Of a stretch of 64,000 bases of DNA, positions 1 to 9,839 are shown in pieces. Both the position numbers and the translations under genes were made by a program. A model generated the notes under the pieces. The model did not search any database and had not been told where the DNA came from. It saw only the letters and a list, made by a program, of their open reading frames with translations. This DNA is from Candidatus Faecousia faecavium (GTDB lineage: Bacteria > Bacillota > Clostridia > Oscillospirales > Oscillospiraceae): NCBI GenBank assembly GCA_018712645.1, contig DVGO01000056.1, forward strand, positions 124,001 to 188,000, in the 5' to 3' direction. Numbering within the stretch: position 1 is the stretch's first letter; each line of letters begins with the position of its first letter.

Positions 1-989
1 GCAATGCCCCCTATCAAAGCACACACCGCCAGCAGATAATGCTTTCTTACCAGTTCTTTCAGATTCTGTCGTTTCATAACAAGGCAATACAGCAGGAAAA
101 ACATCCCCAGCAGCAGCAAGCTGCCGGGAGTTTTGGTGATGGATACGGTTTCCAGCATTTCGCTTCCTGCAGCTCCTTTGGTCAACACATCAAAGATCTG
201 TGCCGCCAGCATCCCCGTTTCTTCAAACTGGTCCGAACCACTGTAAATAGGCAGCATGTTTCCTTCCAGGAACGGCAGAAGAAACCACGCATTCAACAGC
301 ACAAATACCACCATCGCCTGAGCAAGGGCCTTCCACACGCTTAGCCTTTTCAAGGCAGGAAGATAAAACATTATACAGCCAAGTCCCATCATTATCAAAA
401 TAACAAAGGACAAAATGTGGGACTGGAGGACACAGGAAACGGAAATCGCCAGTAATAACCACCGGTTTTGCTTTCCTCGCAAAATATCCAGCAGTGCCAG
501 AAGGAACAGCGGCAAAAATGTCAAGGCCAAATACTCTCCCACACTGGCACGGGTATACAAGTCTACCAAACGATACGTGGCCGTGCTATAAAGAATGGCT
601 GCAAAGAAACCAATCTCCTTTGAGTCGGATAACTTTGTATACCCATGGTAAGACAGTCCAACTGTCAAGCAGTTAACCAATACCACAAAAATCCGATATG
701 CATGGTACACCGGCACCCCTACATAGTGCAGCAATGCAGGAACGTACAGAAAAAGATGGGGATAGTAAATAGGCGCTCCATATCCATATCCATCGTACAG
801 TTCCTTATAGATTCGAATAAACCACTCTCCTCGGGAGAATCCATTTGCAATGGATTCTATTCTCTGCAGATGGAACCCCAGATCATGACTGTAGAAAAAT
901 CCTTCCTGTAAAACCGGAAGGGATAACACAAACACAACTGAAATGGCTAAGAACAGAGGTGCTTTATTTTTTGCAATTCTCTCTTTCAT
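1..989 (-). CDS. Polytopic membrane protein, YfhO/6-pyruvoyl-tetrahydropterin-synthase-related-domain-like (partial, runs off left edge)
   Basis: Minus-strand reading from ATG at 989 is open to the window edge: MKERIAKNKAPLFLAISVVFVLSLPVLQEGFFYSHDLGFHLQRIESIANGFSRGEWFIRIYKELYDGYGYGAPIYYPHLFLYVPALLHY... Not in ORF track because no stop lies in the window. Confidence 0.8.
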   Translation of the reverse strand, partial: MKERIAKNKAPLFLAISVVFVLSLPVLQEGFFYSHDLGFHLQRIESIANGFSRGEWFIRIYKELYDGYGYGAPIYYPHLFLYVPALLHYVGVPVYHAYRIFVVLVNCLTVGLSYHGYTKLSDSKEIGFFAAILYSTATYRLVDLYTRASVGEYLALTFLPLFLLALLDILRGKQNRWLLLAISVSCVLQSHILSFVILIMMGLGCIMFYLPALKRLSVWKALAQAMVVFVLLNAWFLLPFLEGNMLPIYSGSDQFEETGMLAAQIFDVLTKGAAGSEMLETVSITKTPGSLLLLGMFFLLYCLVMKRQNLKELVRKHYLLAVCALIGGI

Positions 990-1344
990 CTATTTTCTCC
1001 TCTTATCTTTTATAAAGCTATCCAAACATCATTGTATCTTGTACATCATCACCTGTCAAGCACCGCACACGGTCAGCACATGCTCCCTGTCATACATATG
1101 CTCTGCAGCTGCTCCAATGCGCGACTGATAACTGCGTCCTTCTTAGCATCCAACACGGCGGAGATAGCTAGGATATGCTTTTCTGACGGGTTGTCCGTCC
1201 AAATAGGTACACGACATAGCAGGCACCTAAGCTGCTCCGCGTTTACCGTGCACTTACATGAACCGACATGCCATAAACACGCAACGCGTTGGATTTCCAA
1301 GAATATTCTGATGCGATCTGCTGGCAGGAACGCTGACAACACGC

Positions 1345-1989
1345 TCAGATGTCAATGTTCCAAAGTGCTTCCGCCAAAGCAAAATCCTCAGGGTTATCGA
1401 TATCAACAGCCTCTTTGTAGGAAACCTCTTTCACAAACGGCTTGATGCCTATTCTTCTGTGGTATTTTTCAAACACTTTCTTTGTAAAAACATATACCCC
1501 GGAGGTTTCCTGAAAGATTGGTTTCAGATCCTGGGTCCGAGGAAGATTTTCTGCGTCGAAATTCAGCGGTTTCCCATCCTGCCAGAGATAATCCTGCAGC
1601 TTCACTGCGCAGAAGGCGGAATCGTAGTTCCCGGACTTTACAGCTTCGATGCACTGCTTCATGGTACCGACTGTAATATAGGGCGCTGTGGCGTGGGCAT
1701 ATACATAAATATCCGCAGGATGTTCTGACTGAAATGCCTGAAAAATTTGCGTAAAATTGGACGTAGGTAAATCCAGACACCTGGGACGTTTCACGAAATC
1801 CACACCTTCCGGCAGGAAGGGCACAACGGCTTCGTCGCTGCAAAAAACGCAAATTCTGTCTACCAGCGCCGTTTGCTTCAGGTTATCCAGTTCATGCTGC
1901 AGCAAAGGTTTTCCTCCCAGTAACCTTGTGTTTTTCCCTGGACATCTTTCATTTATTAATTTAATTGGCATTACTGCGATGATACTCAT
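1345..1989 (-). CDS. Acylneuraminate cytidylyltransferase family protein (NeuA-like)
   Basis: MSIIAVMPIKLINERCPGKNTRLLGGKPLLQHELDNL.. N-terminal nucleotidyltransferase signature; ORF extends to 2034 but the ATG at 1989 is the better start. Confidence 0.8.
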   Translation of the reverse strand: MSIIAVMPIKLINERCPGKNTRLLGGKPLLQHELDNLKQTALVDRICVFCSDEAVVPFLPEGVDFVKRPRCLDLPTSNFTQIFQAFQSEHPADIYVYAHATAPYITVGTMKQCIEAVKSGNYDSAFCAVKLQDYLWQDGKPLNFDAENLPRTQDLKPIFQETSGVYVFTKKVFEKYHRRIGIKPFVKEVSYKEAVDIDNPEDFALAEALWNIDI

Positions 1990-2092
1990 AACGTTCCCCC
2001 ACAACCGCAAACATATTTTGCCTTTTCCGGACATAATGGAAGCATAACCAATTCTTCATGGTTACTTGCAATTTTGGGTGGCAGAGGGGTAT

Positions 2093-2123
2093 AAAAAAGG
2101 TTTGTACCATATTGGCACAAACC
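2093..2123 (-). terminator. Rho-independent terminator between LCP gene and neuA-like gene
   Basis: Minus-strand GGTTTGTGCCAATATGGTACAAACCTTTTTT hairpin plus T-run. Confidence 0.65.
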
Positions 2124-2359
2124 ATCTATCAAATCTCTCTCGCTTTTTCACTGTCTGCTTGGCACAGGAACATCCAAATCCTAATTGCAGCTTCTATTCA
2201 GGAGCCACAACTCTCACCATTGATATGGAGCTCTTATTTCAATCTTGCATGCCTTTTCAGCGAGCACAATTTTCATTTGACTGCACGGGAAAAGAGCAGG
2301 GAACGTATTTTACAGACCAACGAGAATCTGTCCAGGTTCTCCTGCTCTTTCCGTGCACA

Positions 2360-3379
2360 TTAGTCGGTGACTGTTTTTTCATAAAACAGAGAAAGGACAA
2401 TCTCCTTCACAGATTCTTCATCTGCGTAAAACTCGATATACTCCTCTCCCTGAACCGCTTCTCCCTCTATGGAGACAATGGGATTGACGGAGCAGACCTC
2501 CAAAAGATTACTCAATTCATCCAGTTGGTTTACGGTACAGTCTGATTCAAAGTCATCATTGACTTTCAGAAGTGTGGAACTGAGAAATCCATTGACCTTT
2601 CGGTTTGCTTCCATCAGCTTTTCATAAAAAGCATTCAAATATTGGCGCTGCCGTTCCATCCGGTGCAGGTTGCTGCTGTCTTCCAACTCCCTGCGGGTGC
2701 GGACATAGAGAAGCGCCTGATCACCATGCAGCGTTACTTCTTTGCCTTTTTCCATCTCCGGATCCAGGTCCGTGAAATCATCCAGCATGGTTACAGTGAC
2801 ACCGCCTACCAGGTCATTGATTTTTCCAACGGCATCCATGGTCAGCGTCATGTAATGGTCAATTTTCACGCCGCCTAAAAAGTTGGAAACCGCCTTGACC
2901 GTATTGATGCAGCTGTCAGAGCCACCGCTCCCGTAGGTGTGGGCCAGAGCCAGCTGCCCTACAAAGCTTCCGGTGCTGGAGCCTCCAAAGCCCAATCTGG
3001 GAATCTCTGTCATTGTATCCCGGTTCAGGTGCAGCAAGTCACAAGTCTGGGCATCTTTATCAATGACCACCAGCAGCAAAAAGTCCGACTGCATTTTGTT
3101 GGTATATGCCAGCACCTGTTCCTCCCGTTCAAACTTATCCAGGCCCATAATCAAGACCGTTTCCAGGTTCTCTTTGGGAAGATACACATCACCCGCATAT
3201 TCCACCGCATCCTCCGGCAAGGTCGGCTGGGTTTGCTCTGTAACGGCGGAAACCGTTGTTGTTTCCGGTTCAGTCTCCGGTTCAGACCCACAGGCTGTAA
3301 AAATAAGCATCATAGAAAAAATGCTCAGGGCAAACATTGCCGCCCTGAGCACCTTTTTCTGTAAATTATGTTGTTTCAT
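2360..3379 (-). CDS. LytR-CpsA-Psr (LCP) family protein
   Basis: Lipoprotein-like N-terminus, then VLIMGLDKFEREE.., LLHLNRDTMTEIPRLG.., GGVTVTMLDDFTDLDPEMEKGKEVTLHGDQALLYVRTRRELEDSSNLHRMERQRQYL (LCP core). Confidence 0.9.
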   Translation of the reverse strand: MKQHNLQKKVLRAAMFALSIFSMMLIFTACGSEPETEPETTTVSAVTEQTQPTLPEDAVEYAGDVYLPKENLETVLIMGLDKFEREEQVLAYTNKMQSDFLLLVVIDKDAQTCDLLHLNRDTMTEIPRLGFGGSSTGSFVGQLALAHTYGSGGSDSCINTVKAVSNFLGGVKIDHYMTLTMDAVGKINDLVGGVTVTMLDDFTDLDPEMEKGKEVTLHGDQALLYVRTRRELEDSSNLHRMERQRQYLNAFYEKLMEANRKVNGFLSSTLLKVNDDFESDCTVNQLDELSNLLEVCSVNPIVSIEGEAVQGEEYIEFYADEESVKEIVLSLFYEKTVTD

Positions 3380-3407
3380 AAATTACAAGTTGAAGTGGCA
3401 ATGCGCT

Positions 3408-3938
3408 TTATTTGTTCTCAGTAACAAAAGCGATGGGGCCAACCACATCGAACGTAACCTTGACTTCGCCATTGGCGCTCACTTCTACCTTTTCGGCATC
3501 GACGATAACCCACTCACCGTCAACAAAGACCATAACCATCAGGAAATCATCAGCAGAAATGCCTTCAGCCTTAAAGGTCAGTTCCTTTTCCTCGCCCTCA
3601 GCCAGTTCCTTGTCCAGGGCAACGTAGAACAGATCTCTAACGACCAGATCGGAAGCCTTTACAGTGGTGTTCATAGCCTTCAGGGTGTCTGCCAGAGTGG
3701 GGACAGCCTCTTCCAGGCTCTTGGCGTCGGTAATGACCTTAGCAGCTTCTTCCACAATCTTCTTGACCTCTGCGGGAGCCTTGCTCAGGTCAGCCAAAGC
3801 GGTAACGGTTACGCCAGCTTCCTTAACGGTGGGTGCGCCCTTCTGTTCCACACTGGGAGTGAAGCCTGCTGCGGAAGCAGGAACAGCCAGCATGGCAACA
3901 ACCAGAAGAACGCAAATCAGTTGAATTGCTTTTTTCAT
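3408..3938 (-). CDS. Small secreted protein of unknown function in the EPS operon
   Basis: Signal peptide MKKAIQLICVLLVVAMLAVPASAAG, 176 aa, no recognised anchor. Confidence 0.75.
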   Translation of the reverse strand: MKKAIQLICVLLVVAMLAVPASAAGFTPSVEQKGAPTVKEAGVTVTALADLSKAPAEVKKIVEEAAKVITDAKSLEEAVPTLADTLKAMNTTVKASDLVVRDLFYVALDKELAEGEEKELTFKAEGISADDFLMVMVFVDGEWVIVDAEKVEVSANGEVKVTFDVVGPIAFVTENK

Positions 3939-4010
3939 GTGTATACCTCGCTTTTTATTAAATTTAATTACGCCATATGCTCCGCAATTCGTATAGAGAT
4001 ACAGCGGTAA

Positions 4011-4715
4011 TTACACAAATTCCAAATGGACACCATCTGTGTCCAACTGCCACAGTCGTATATTCTCCATACCTGTGGCAAGCAAACGCTTGGCATGCTC
4101 CGGCAACAAGTCCCAATTGGGCTTTCTCGTTTTCTGATTATGGCAATCTGTTCCAAGAAAGTGAATCTCGCCATTGGCAAGCATATTCAGTGCCTTGCCT
4201 TTGGTTTTCCAATTTCCAAAAAAGGATACATTGCTCTGCATCAGCACACCATAAGCACGCAATCTCGCCCAAAGATCCGGCGACTGCATGGCCATGTAGC
4301 GCTCAATATGCGCCAGCACAATCTGAAGCTGCCACTGATCATTTAGTTCCAGGACATCTCCTATCATGCGATCTGTCCATCGACAAAACGGCATCTCCAA
4401 AAGCAGGAAATTCGTTCCTACGATCCGCAGATGGCGGATATCCTCAATGCCGCAAATCCCTTCAAAATACTGGACCTCAGCGCCCAACCGCACTTTGGGA
4501 AATTCCCGGCACCAGGCTTCCGATAAACGTTTCCAGGCAGCATACCGTCGGCGCAAGAAATCCACCGGACTATTTTCATCTGCATAATAATGCGGCGTCA
4601 ACATCACAGTGTCCACGCCCTGGCGGGTTTCTTCTTGTAAAAGCCAGATACTTTCCTCTACACTTTTGCTCCCATCATCCATGCCGGGCAGAATATGGGT
4701 GTGAAAATCAATCAT
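4011..4715 (-). CDS. CpsB/CapC-type PHP-domain protein-tyrosine phosphatase
   Basis: MIDFHTHILPGMDDGSKSVEES..; LTPHYY; QIVLAHIERY; GTDCHN. Confidence 0.9.
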   Translation of the reverse strand: MIDFHTHILPGMDDGSKSVEESIWLLQEETRQGVDTVMLTPHYYADENSPVDFLRRRYAAWKRLSEAWCREFPKVRLGAEVQYFEGICGIEDIRHLRIVGTNFLLLEMPFCRWTDRMIGDVLELNDQWQLQIVLAHIERYMAMQSPDLWARLRAYGVLMQSNVSFFGNWKTKGKALNMLANGEIHFLGTDCHNQKTRKPNWDLLPEHAKRLLATGMENIRLWQLDTDGVHLEFV

Positions 4716-5461
4716 GTCCCGGCACCACCGGAAGCGTGCTGTTTATAATCCCCGTAGGACTTTCCGTAGTGCTTATACCCCTTTTTCTGGGTGTCGGCAC
4801 CGGTCATAACAAAGCCCAAAATCTTTGCTCCCACAAACCGCAATTGCCGAACGGATTCATCCAGCACGCCACGATCACAGTAATTCTGACGGACAACAAG
4901 AATCATGCCATCCACCAGTTTGGACACCAGAGCAGCATCCGTAACCGCAGAAACAGGTGGTAGGTCTACGATAATCACATCAAAAAAGTCTTTCATCGCG
5001 TCGATGGTTGCCTTCATATTGGCAGATCCAAGTAATTCTGAAGGATTTGGCGGAATATCTCCGGCCGTCGCCACCCACAAGTTGGAGATCAGATCCGTTC
5101 TCTGCAGCACGTCATTACCGCTGCATTGGCCGACCAAAAGATTGGAAATACCCGGTCTCGTTTTCACGCGAAGTCTCTTCGCCAATGTGGGAAGACGCAT
5201 ATCTGCTTCAATCAGCAACACCTTACCGCCGCTTTGGGCCATGGTGTATGCAATATTTACCGATGTAGTGCTTTTTCCTTCCCCTTTCAAGGAACTGGTA
5301 ACACCAATTACCCGGCATCCGGACTCCATCGGCAAACTGAACTCCAGATTGGTACGCAGCAGCTTATAAGCTTCCGCTGCTGCAAAACTCAAGCTATTAC
5401 CCAAAGTCTTTCTGGATTCTTCTGGTGTCATATTATCCCGGTATTTATTTTTGTTTCTCAT
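4712..5461 (-). CDS. CpsD/CapB-type tyrosine-protein kinase (BY-kinase)
   Basis: GVTSSLKGEGKSTTSVNIAYTMAQSGGKVLLIEADMRLPTLAKRL Walker motifs. Confidence 0.9.
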   Translation of the reverse strand: MRNKNKYRDNMTPEESRKTLGNSLSFAAAEAYKLLRTNLEFSLPMESGCRVIGVTSSLKGEGKSTTSVNIAYTMAQSGGKVLLIEADMRLPTLAKRLRVKTRPGISNLLVGQCSGNDVLQRTDLISNLWVATAGDIPPNPSELLGSANMKATIDAMKDFFDVIIVDLPPVSAVTDAALVSKLVDGMILVVRQNYCDRGVLDESVRQLRFVGAKILGFVMTGADTQKKGYKHYGKSYGDYKQHASGGAGT

Positions 5462-5465
5462 TGCT

Positions 5466-6248
5466 TTACCTCACCTTTTTGGCTCGCTGTTCCGCACTTC
5501 GGTAATATTCATTGGAAGAGTGGTTGGACAGCAAATCCGGGATAACCGCCAAAACAGGAATTTCGTAGGTCTGAACCAAATAGTCCGAGTCATGAATCAG
5601 GTCATCCATCAGTTCCAGAACAACAACCAGTCCGCAGCTTACCACAAAGCCCAGCATAAATCCGATCAATGTACTCTTCGTCAGGCTGGGGGATGCCTTT
5701 TTAACCGGCTCCACAGCATAGTCCACAATTCGGGCAGAACTGCCCTCGACAATAGACGCAATCTTTTCAGGAAGCACCTGTGCAATGGTATTGGCCAGCA
5801 ATTCTGCTTCCTTTGGATCGGGGCTGGTCACAGTGATTGAAAATATTTCCGTTCCATTTACAGACTCAGCCGAAATCATTTCCCGAAGCTGCTCATACGT
5901 ATAGGCGACTCCAGTTTTCTCCACAACATCATTTAAAGTTGTTCTGGTATTCAGAATAACAATGTACGTCTCCACCAAGCTCTGGGCTGCGCTCAGTTCC
6001 GCCGCGCTGATACTCAACTTTGTGCTCCCCACAGAAATGTCGTTGCTGTTAACATACATTAGGGCTTCCGCTTCATACAGCGGTGTTTTAAATATCGCTG
6101 TGAATCCCAAAGCACAGCCAGCACAAACGACAGACGCTAAAACAATTGCCCAAGCTCTGCGCCACAACGCCTGCGCCATTTGCAGCAGATCAATCTCTAC
6201 TTCCTCATTACTTGTCATGATGATTTTTTCCTCTTCCTGATACTTCAT
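5466..6248 (-). CDS. Wzz/CpsC-type chain-length determinant protein
   Basis: EIDLLQMAQALWRRAWAIVLASVVCAGCALGFTAIFKTPLYEAEA.. two-TM Wzz architecture. Confidence 0.88.
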   Translation of the reverse strand: MKYQEEEKIIMTSNEEVEIDLLQMAQALWRRAWAIVLASVVCAGCALGFTAIFKTPLYEAEALMYVNSNDISVGSTKLSISAAELSAAQSLVETYIVILNTRTTLNDVVEKTGVAYTYEQLREMISAESVNGTEIFSITVTSPDPKEAELLANTIAQVLPEKIASIVEGSSARIVDYAVEPVKKASPSLTKSTLIGFMLGFVVSCGLVVVLELMDDLIHDSDYLVQTYEIPVLAVIPDLLSNHSSNEYYRSAEQRAKKVR

Positions 6249-6374
6249 GCTTACCAGCAGATGATACCATATTCATCCCAGTATTTCAACCCATTTTGCA
6301 AGCATCTAACTAATTTTCTTTTATACTCGAAAGCAATATATATCGAATATCATTCCAGGACTGCACTGTCAATA

Positions 6375-7835
6375 TCACATTGCCCCTTTTCTTTTCAGGA
6401 CGACACCAATCGTCTGAATCAAGATCCGCATATCCAGTCCGGGGGTCCAACCGGTAATATACTTCATGTCCAGCTTGACAACTTCTTCAAAATCCGTAAT
6501 CTTACTTCTGCCGCTGATCTGCCACATTCCAGTAATTCCAGGTCGGAATGCCATCCGTGCCCGATGATGGAGCTCATATTTGTTCCATTCGTCCAGCGTA
6601 GGCGGTCTTGTTCCCACCAGGGACATGTCGCCTTTGAGTACATTCCAGAACTGGGGCAGCTCGTCAATGCTCCAATCCCGGATATAGTTACCGATTCCTT
6701 TTTTGATGGTTCCATCCGGCAGCTGCTTGGCTCCGATAATCCGGGGGTCAAAGTCCAGCTTGAACATCATGCCGTCAGATACCCGGTTTCTCTCCATCAG
6801 CTTCTGCTTTTGGTCATCTGCGTCCAGAACCATACTGCGAATCTTGTACATGGTGAATAGTTTGCCATTGCGTCCCACGCGCTGCTGTTTGAACACAATC
6901 GGCCCCGGAGACTGTATGTACACAATAGGGCCTACGATCAGCAGGGCAAATATTGCCATCACACTGCCCACAAGTCCGCCTGCAATGTCCAATGCACGCT
7001 TGAAAAACGCCTGACGGAAGGTTACGCTTTTGATGACACTGGTCAAAACCGGATAGCCGCCGACCTGTTCCACAATCCGTTCCACACCGGAACTTTCCTC
7101 TTCAAAATCCAACACATTGTGAACCGCAACTCCAGCTTCCGCAATTCGCTCTACGATACTGCGCAATTCCGGAATCCAGGTGGTATTGCGCTTGACAATC
7201 ATCAGCTCATCCACCCAGTTGCGGCATACAAAGTCTTCCATAGTCCGAATGTTGGCAACTACAGGATAATTCCCGACAGACTTCTCTTCTTTGGATTCTC
7301 CATCCAACAGCACAACACCGATGATTTTGGATAAACCATAGCAATTCCGGTTCAGTTTTTCCAGTACAGAAACAATAGAGTCCCGCTCTCCTGCCACCAG
7401 CATTACAGTTCCAGTCCGCGACGTCCCTCTGCTTTTAAGAATATGTTTCCAGCCAAGACGGAATCCATAATTGAGCATCATATAAAATCCGCCTGTCATA
7501 TAGCAAACCAGCCGGGAATACTCTTCGCCTGCTTTAATGGAGAACAGATACCATGTGGTAACCAGGGTGATCAGCACCGCACTTTGGCAGCATTTGACCA
7601 GTTCTTTCCAGTACCCCCGGTAAATCACACCTCGCAGAGATTCCATAAAAAACAGGATAATCAGATCGGTACAAAGCAGAACCAAACTGATCTCCTGATA
7701 CCCCTGCCGCAAGTATGGATTGGCTATTCCATGCCGCACCCAGTATGCAATCACAAAACTTAAGTGCAGAGCAATCAGATCCAGTAATATAAAATCCCAA
7801 TGTTTCATCCAACCGGTGGATCTCTGCCGATACAT
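6375..7835 (-). CDS. Exopolysaccharide biosynthesis polyprenyl glycosylphosphotransferase
   Basis: C-terminal FFKRALDIAGGLVGS..FKQQRVGRNGKLFTMYKIRSM..SIDELPQFWNVLKGDMSLVGTRPP bacterial sugar-transferase signature. Confidence 0.93.
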   Translation of the reverse strand: MYRQRSTGWMKHWDFILLDLIALHLSFVIAYWVRHGIANPYLRQGYQEISLVLLCTDLIILFFMESLRGVIYRGYWKELVKCCQSAVLITLVTTWYLFSIKAGEEYSRLVCYMTGGFYMMLNYGFRLGWKHILKSRGTSRTGTVMLVAGERDSIVSVLEKLNRNCYGLSKIIGVVLLDGESKEEKSVGNYPVVANIRTMEDFVCRNWVDELMIVKRNTTWIPELRSIVERIAEAGVAVHNVLDFEEESSGVERIVEQVGGYPVLTSVIKSVTFRQAFFKRALDIAGGLVGSVMAIFALLIVGPIVYIQSPGPIVFKQQRVGRNGKLFTMYKIRSMVLDADDQKQKLMERNRVSDGMMFKLDFDPRIIGAKQLPDGTIKKGIGNYIRDWSIDELPQFWNVLKGDMSLVGTRPPTLDEWNKYELHHRARMAFRPGITGMWQISGRSKITDFEEVVKLDMKYITGWTPGLDMRILIQTIGVVLKRKGAM

Positions 7836-7877
7836 GAAATCTTCCCTTCTCTCTAAAATAGTCTATTTCTTTGTATC

Positions 7878-7906
7878 AGTATACATCAGAATGCAGAATG
7901 TGTCAA
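7878..7906 (-). promoter_or_regulatory. Sigma-A promoter for the EPS operon
   Basis: TTGACA-N17-TATACT on the minus strand, upstream of 7835. Confidence 0.7.
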
Positions 7907-8218
7907 CTTTTTTATAAGTATATTTCCCTATTGCAATATTTTTCTCAATAAAGAATCCATTTTTTATGCAAAAAATCAGATTCGCATTATTGCTGAGTAT
8001 TTTCCCCTTTTCAAGTTTTTTGCTTTTTACAGAGTCTTTGCAAAGTCTTTTCTTTTTTCTTGCATTTCCGTTTTGAAAGCAATCTCAAACCGCAAAATCA
8101 TGCGTATATTGTGATACAGAAAACCTCATTCCAAAACTCTCGTTCTCATCAGAGTTGCCGTCAGCATCTGCACAGAAGCAAATCGATAAAAACTGTTGTG
8201 TTGTAATGTATTCTTTCC

Positions 8219-8247
8219 TTGACATATTTTTTTCAATGGAATATGAT
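8219..8247 (+). promoter_or_regulatory. Sigma-A promoter for the 8292 gene
   Basis: TTGACA-N17-TATGAT, about 45 bp before the ATG. Confidence 0.7.
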
Positions 8248-8291
8248 AGATATCATCAATTTAACAAAACACTACGCAAAAGAGGATTTAC

Positions 8292-9791
8292 ATGAACAAA
8301 CGCAAGCACTTTTTGATTACAATTTGGTACCTGAGCATCTTCGCATTTTTCTGCTTCTGGTTCACCCAAATCCTTCCTCTGGTGGTATATGACACCGATG
8401 ATTGGAACTATATCGGATATGTTCGCTCGGCTCATCCGATCTGGGGCGATTGGAATCCTGCCAAAGTTTTCCCGGAAATCATCATGCCTTTTTTTTCTTC
8501 ACTGGGGCGGTATCTGCTGTACCCGCTCAGCGGCGACTATATTGGCGCATTGACCATTACCCATGCCGCTGTAGTCAGTGGATTTCTCACACTGTATGTC
8601 TGGTGTCTGGCAGGTATGCTGAAGCGTTTATTCCGAATTTCCCGGCTTCATACCGGGCTGACCGTTGTTTTCTTCCTTTTGCTGCATTTTTTGTTTCTTC
8701 GCATCAGTGATACAGACAATTCTTATCTGTTCAACACCGGCGATTTGAACTGTTATTACAATTACCTGATTCCCGGGCTGCTCAACGCCTCCATTGTGAT
8801 GCTCTTAATCGGCAACCCCGCCATGGATGCCTTCCTTCGATCCGGGAACTGGGTACTAAGAGGCTTTTTTCTCTTGCTGCTTTATCTGGCAATCTTCTCC
8901 AATCTGGCATGCAGCGGTATTTTAACTGCGTATGCAGGAAGCTGTATTCTTGTCAGTCTTTGGACGCATCGGAAGCGTTTTTCTCCTGTTTTAATCATAA
9001 AAGAAAACAGCTGGCACCTGGGAATCCTGTTAGCTTGGTTTATCAGCGCCGTCTATGAGATGAACGGCGGACGGGCCCAGGCAGCCGGGAATGGGGGTCT
9101 TCTGCACAATGCGTTGGACACATTCACTGCGTACAGTTACGTATTAACTACCAGCAACCGATATTTCTGGTATTGTGTTTTGGGTCTGTGTTTGACTGCA
9201 GGAATCGTCTTTTTCTTTTCCCGGAAGCACGGCACCGGCGAAGCATCTGTTCGGCAGTGGGTTCCCATTTGGTTTTTTGCTGTTGCCGCACTGCATGTAT
9301 ATACCATACTTCTCTGTGCCAGCGTATGGCCTGAGTATATCTATCGAAGCGAATATCTGTTTGCCCCCCTATTCTACATCATTTTGATTGCTGCACTCGC
9401 TCTTGGGTATCTGTTTTACAAATTCCCCCAATTGGCGCTGGCTGTACCGTTGGTCTTGCTGATTCTCATATCCGAAGTCAATACACCAGGAAAAACCTTC
9501 CGGGAACCCAACATGTCCAACTATGACGGCAGTGTATGCGCCGACATCAGTCGGGATATTCTTCAGCAGGTTCTGGAAGCAGATCGCCAGGGTCTCACCG
9601 AGCTCGATTTGTACATTCCGAAACATGTTGCGGATTTGGAGCAATCGGACAACTGGCCCCATTCTTTAGGCCAGCTGCAATACATTTCCAAATCTCTGTA
9701 TGAGCAAGGTATGATCCATTATCCCATTATCCTTCGTGGCATTCCCTCTGAGGAATTCAATGAAAGGCATCATTTGCCCATCCCGCAATAA
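8292..9791 (+). CDS. Polytopic membrane protein (glycosyltransferase/GtrII-like, uncertain)
   Basis: 499 aa, many TM segments, YDTDDWNYIG motif near the N-terminus, own promoter and terminator. Confidence 0.7.
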   Translation: MNKRKHFLITIWYLSIFAFFCFWFTQILPLVVYDTDDWNYIGYVRSAHPIWGDWNPAKVFPEIIMPFFSSLGRYLLYPLSGDYIGALTITHAAVVSGFLTLYVWCLAGMLKRLFRISRLHTGLTVVFFLLLHFLFLRISDTDNSYLFNTGDLNCYYNYLIPGLLNASIVMLLIGNPAMDAFLRSGNWVLRGFFLLLLYLAIFSNLACSGILTAYAGSCILVSLWTHRKRFSPVLIIKENSWHLGILLAWFISAVYEMNGGRAQAAGNGGLLHNALDTFTAYSYVLTTSNRYFWYCVLGLCLTAGIVFFFSRKHGTGEASVRQWVPIWFFAVAALHVYTILLCASVWPEYIYRSEYLFAPLFYIILIAALALGYLFYKFPQLALAVPLVLLILISEVNTPGKTFREPNMSNYDGSVCADISRDILQQVLEADRQGLTELDLYIPKHVADLEQSDNWPHSLGQLQYISKSLYEQGMIHYPIILRGIPSEEFNERHHLPIPQ

Positions 9792-9803
9792 CCGAGCAAA
9801 ATA

Positions 9804-9833
9804 CCGGCTGTCCAGTTTTTCCTGGACAGCCGG
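9804..9833. terminator. Bidirectional hairpin terminator
   Basis: CCGGCTGTCCAG tttttc CTGGACAGCCGG between convergent genes. Confidence 0.8.
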
Positions 9834-9839
9834 TTCTTC

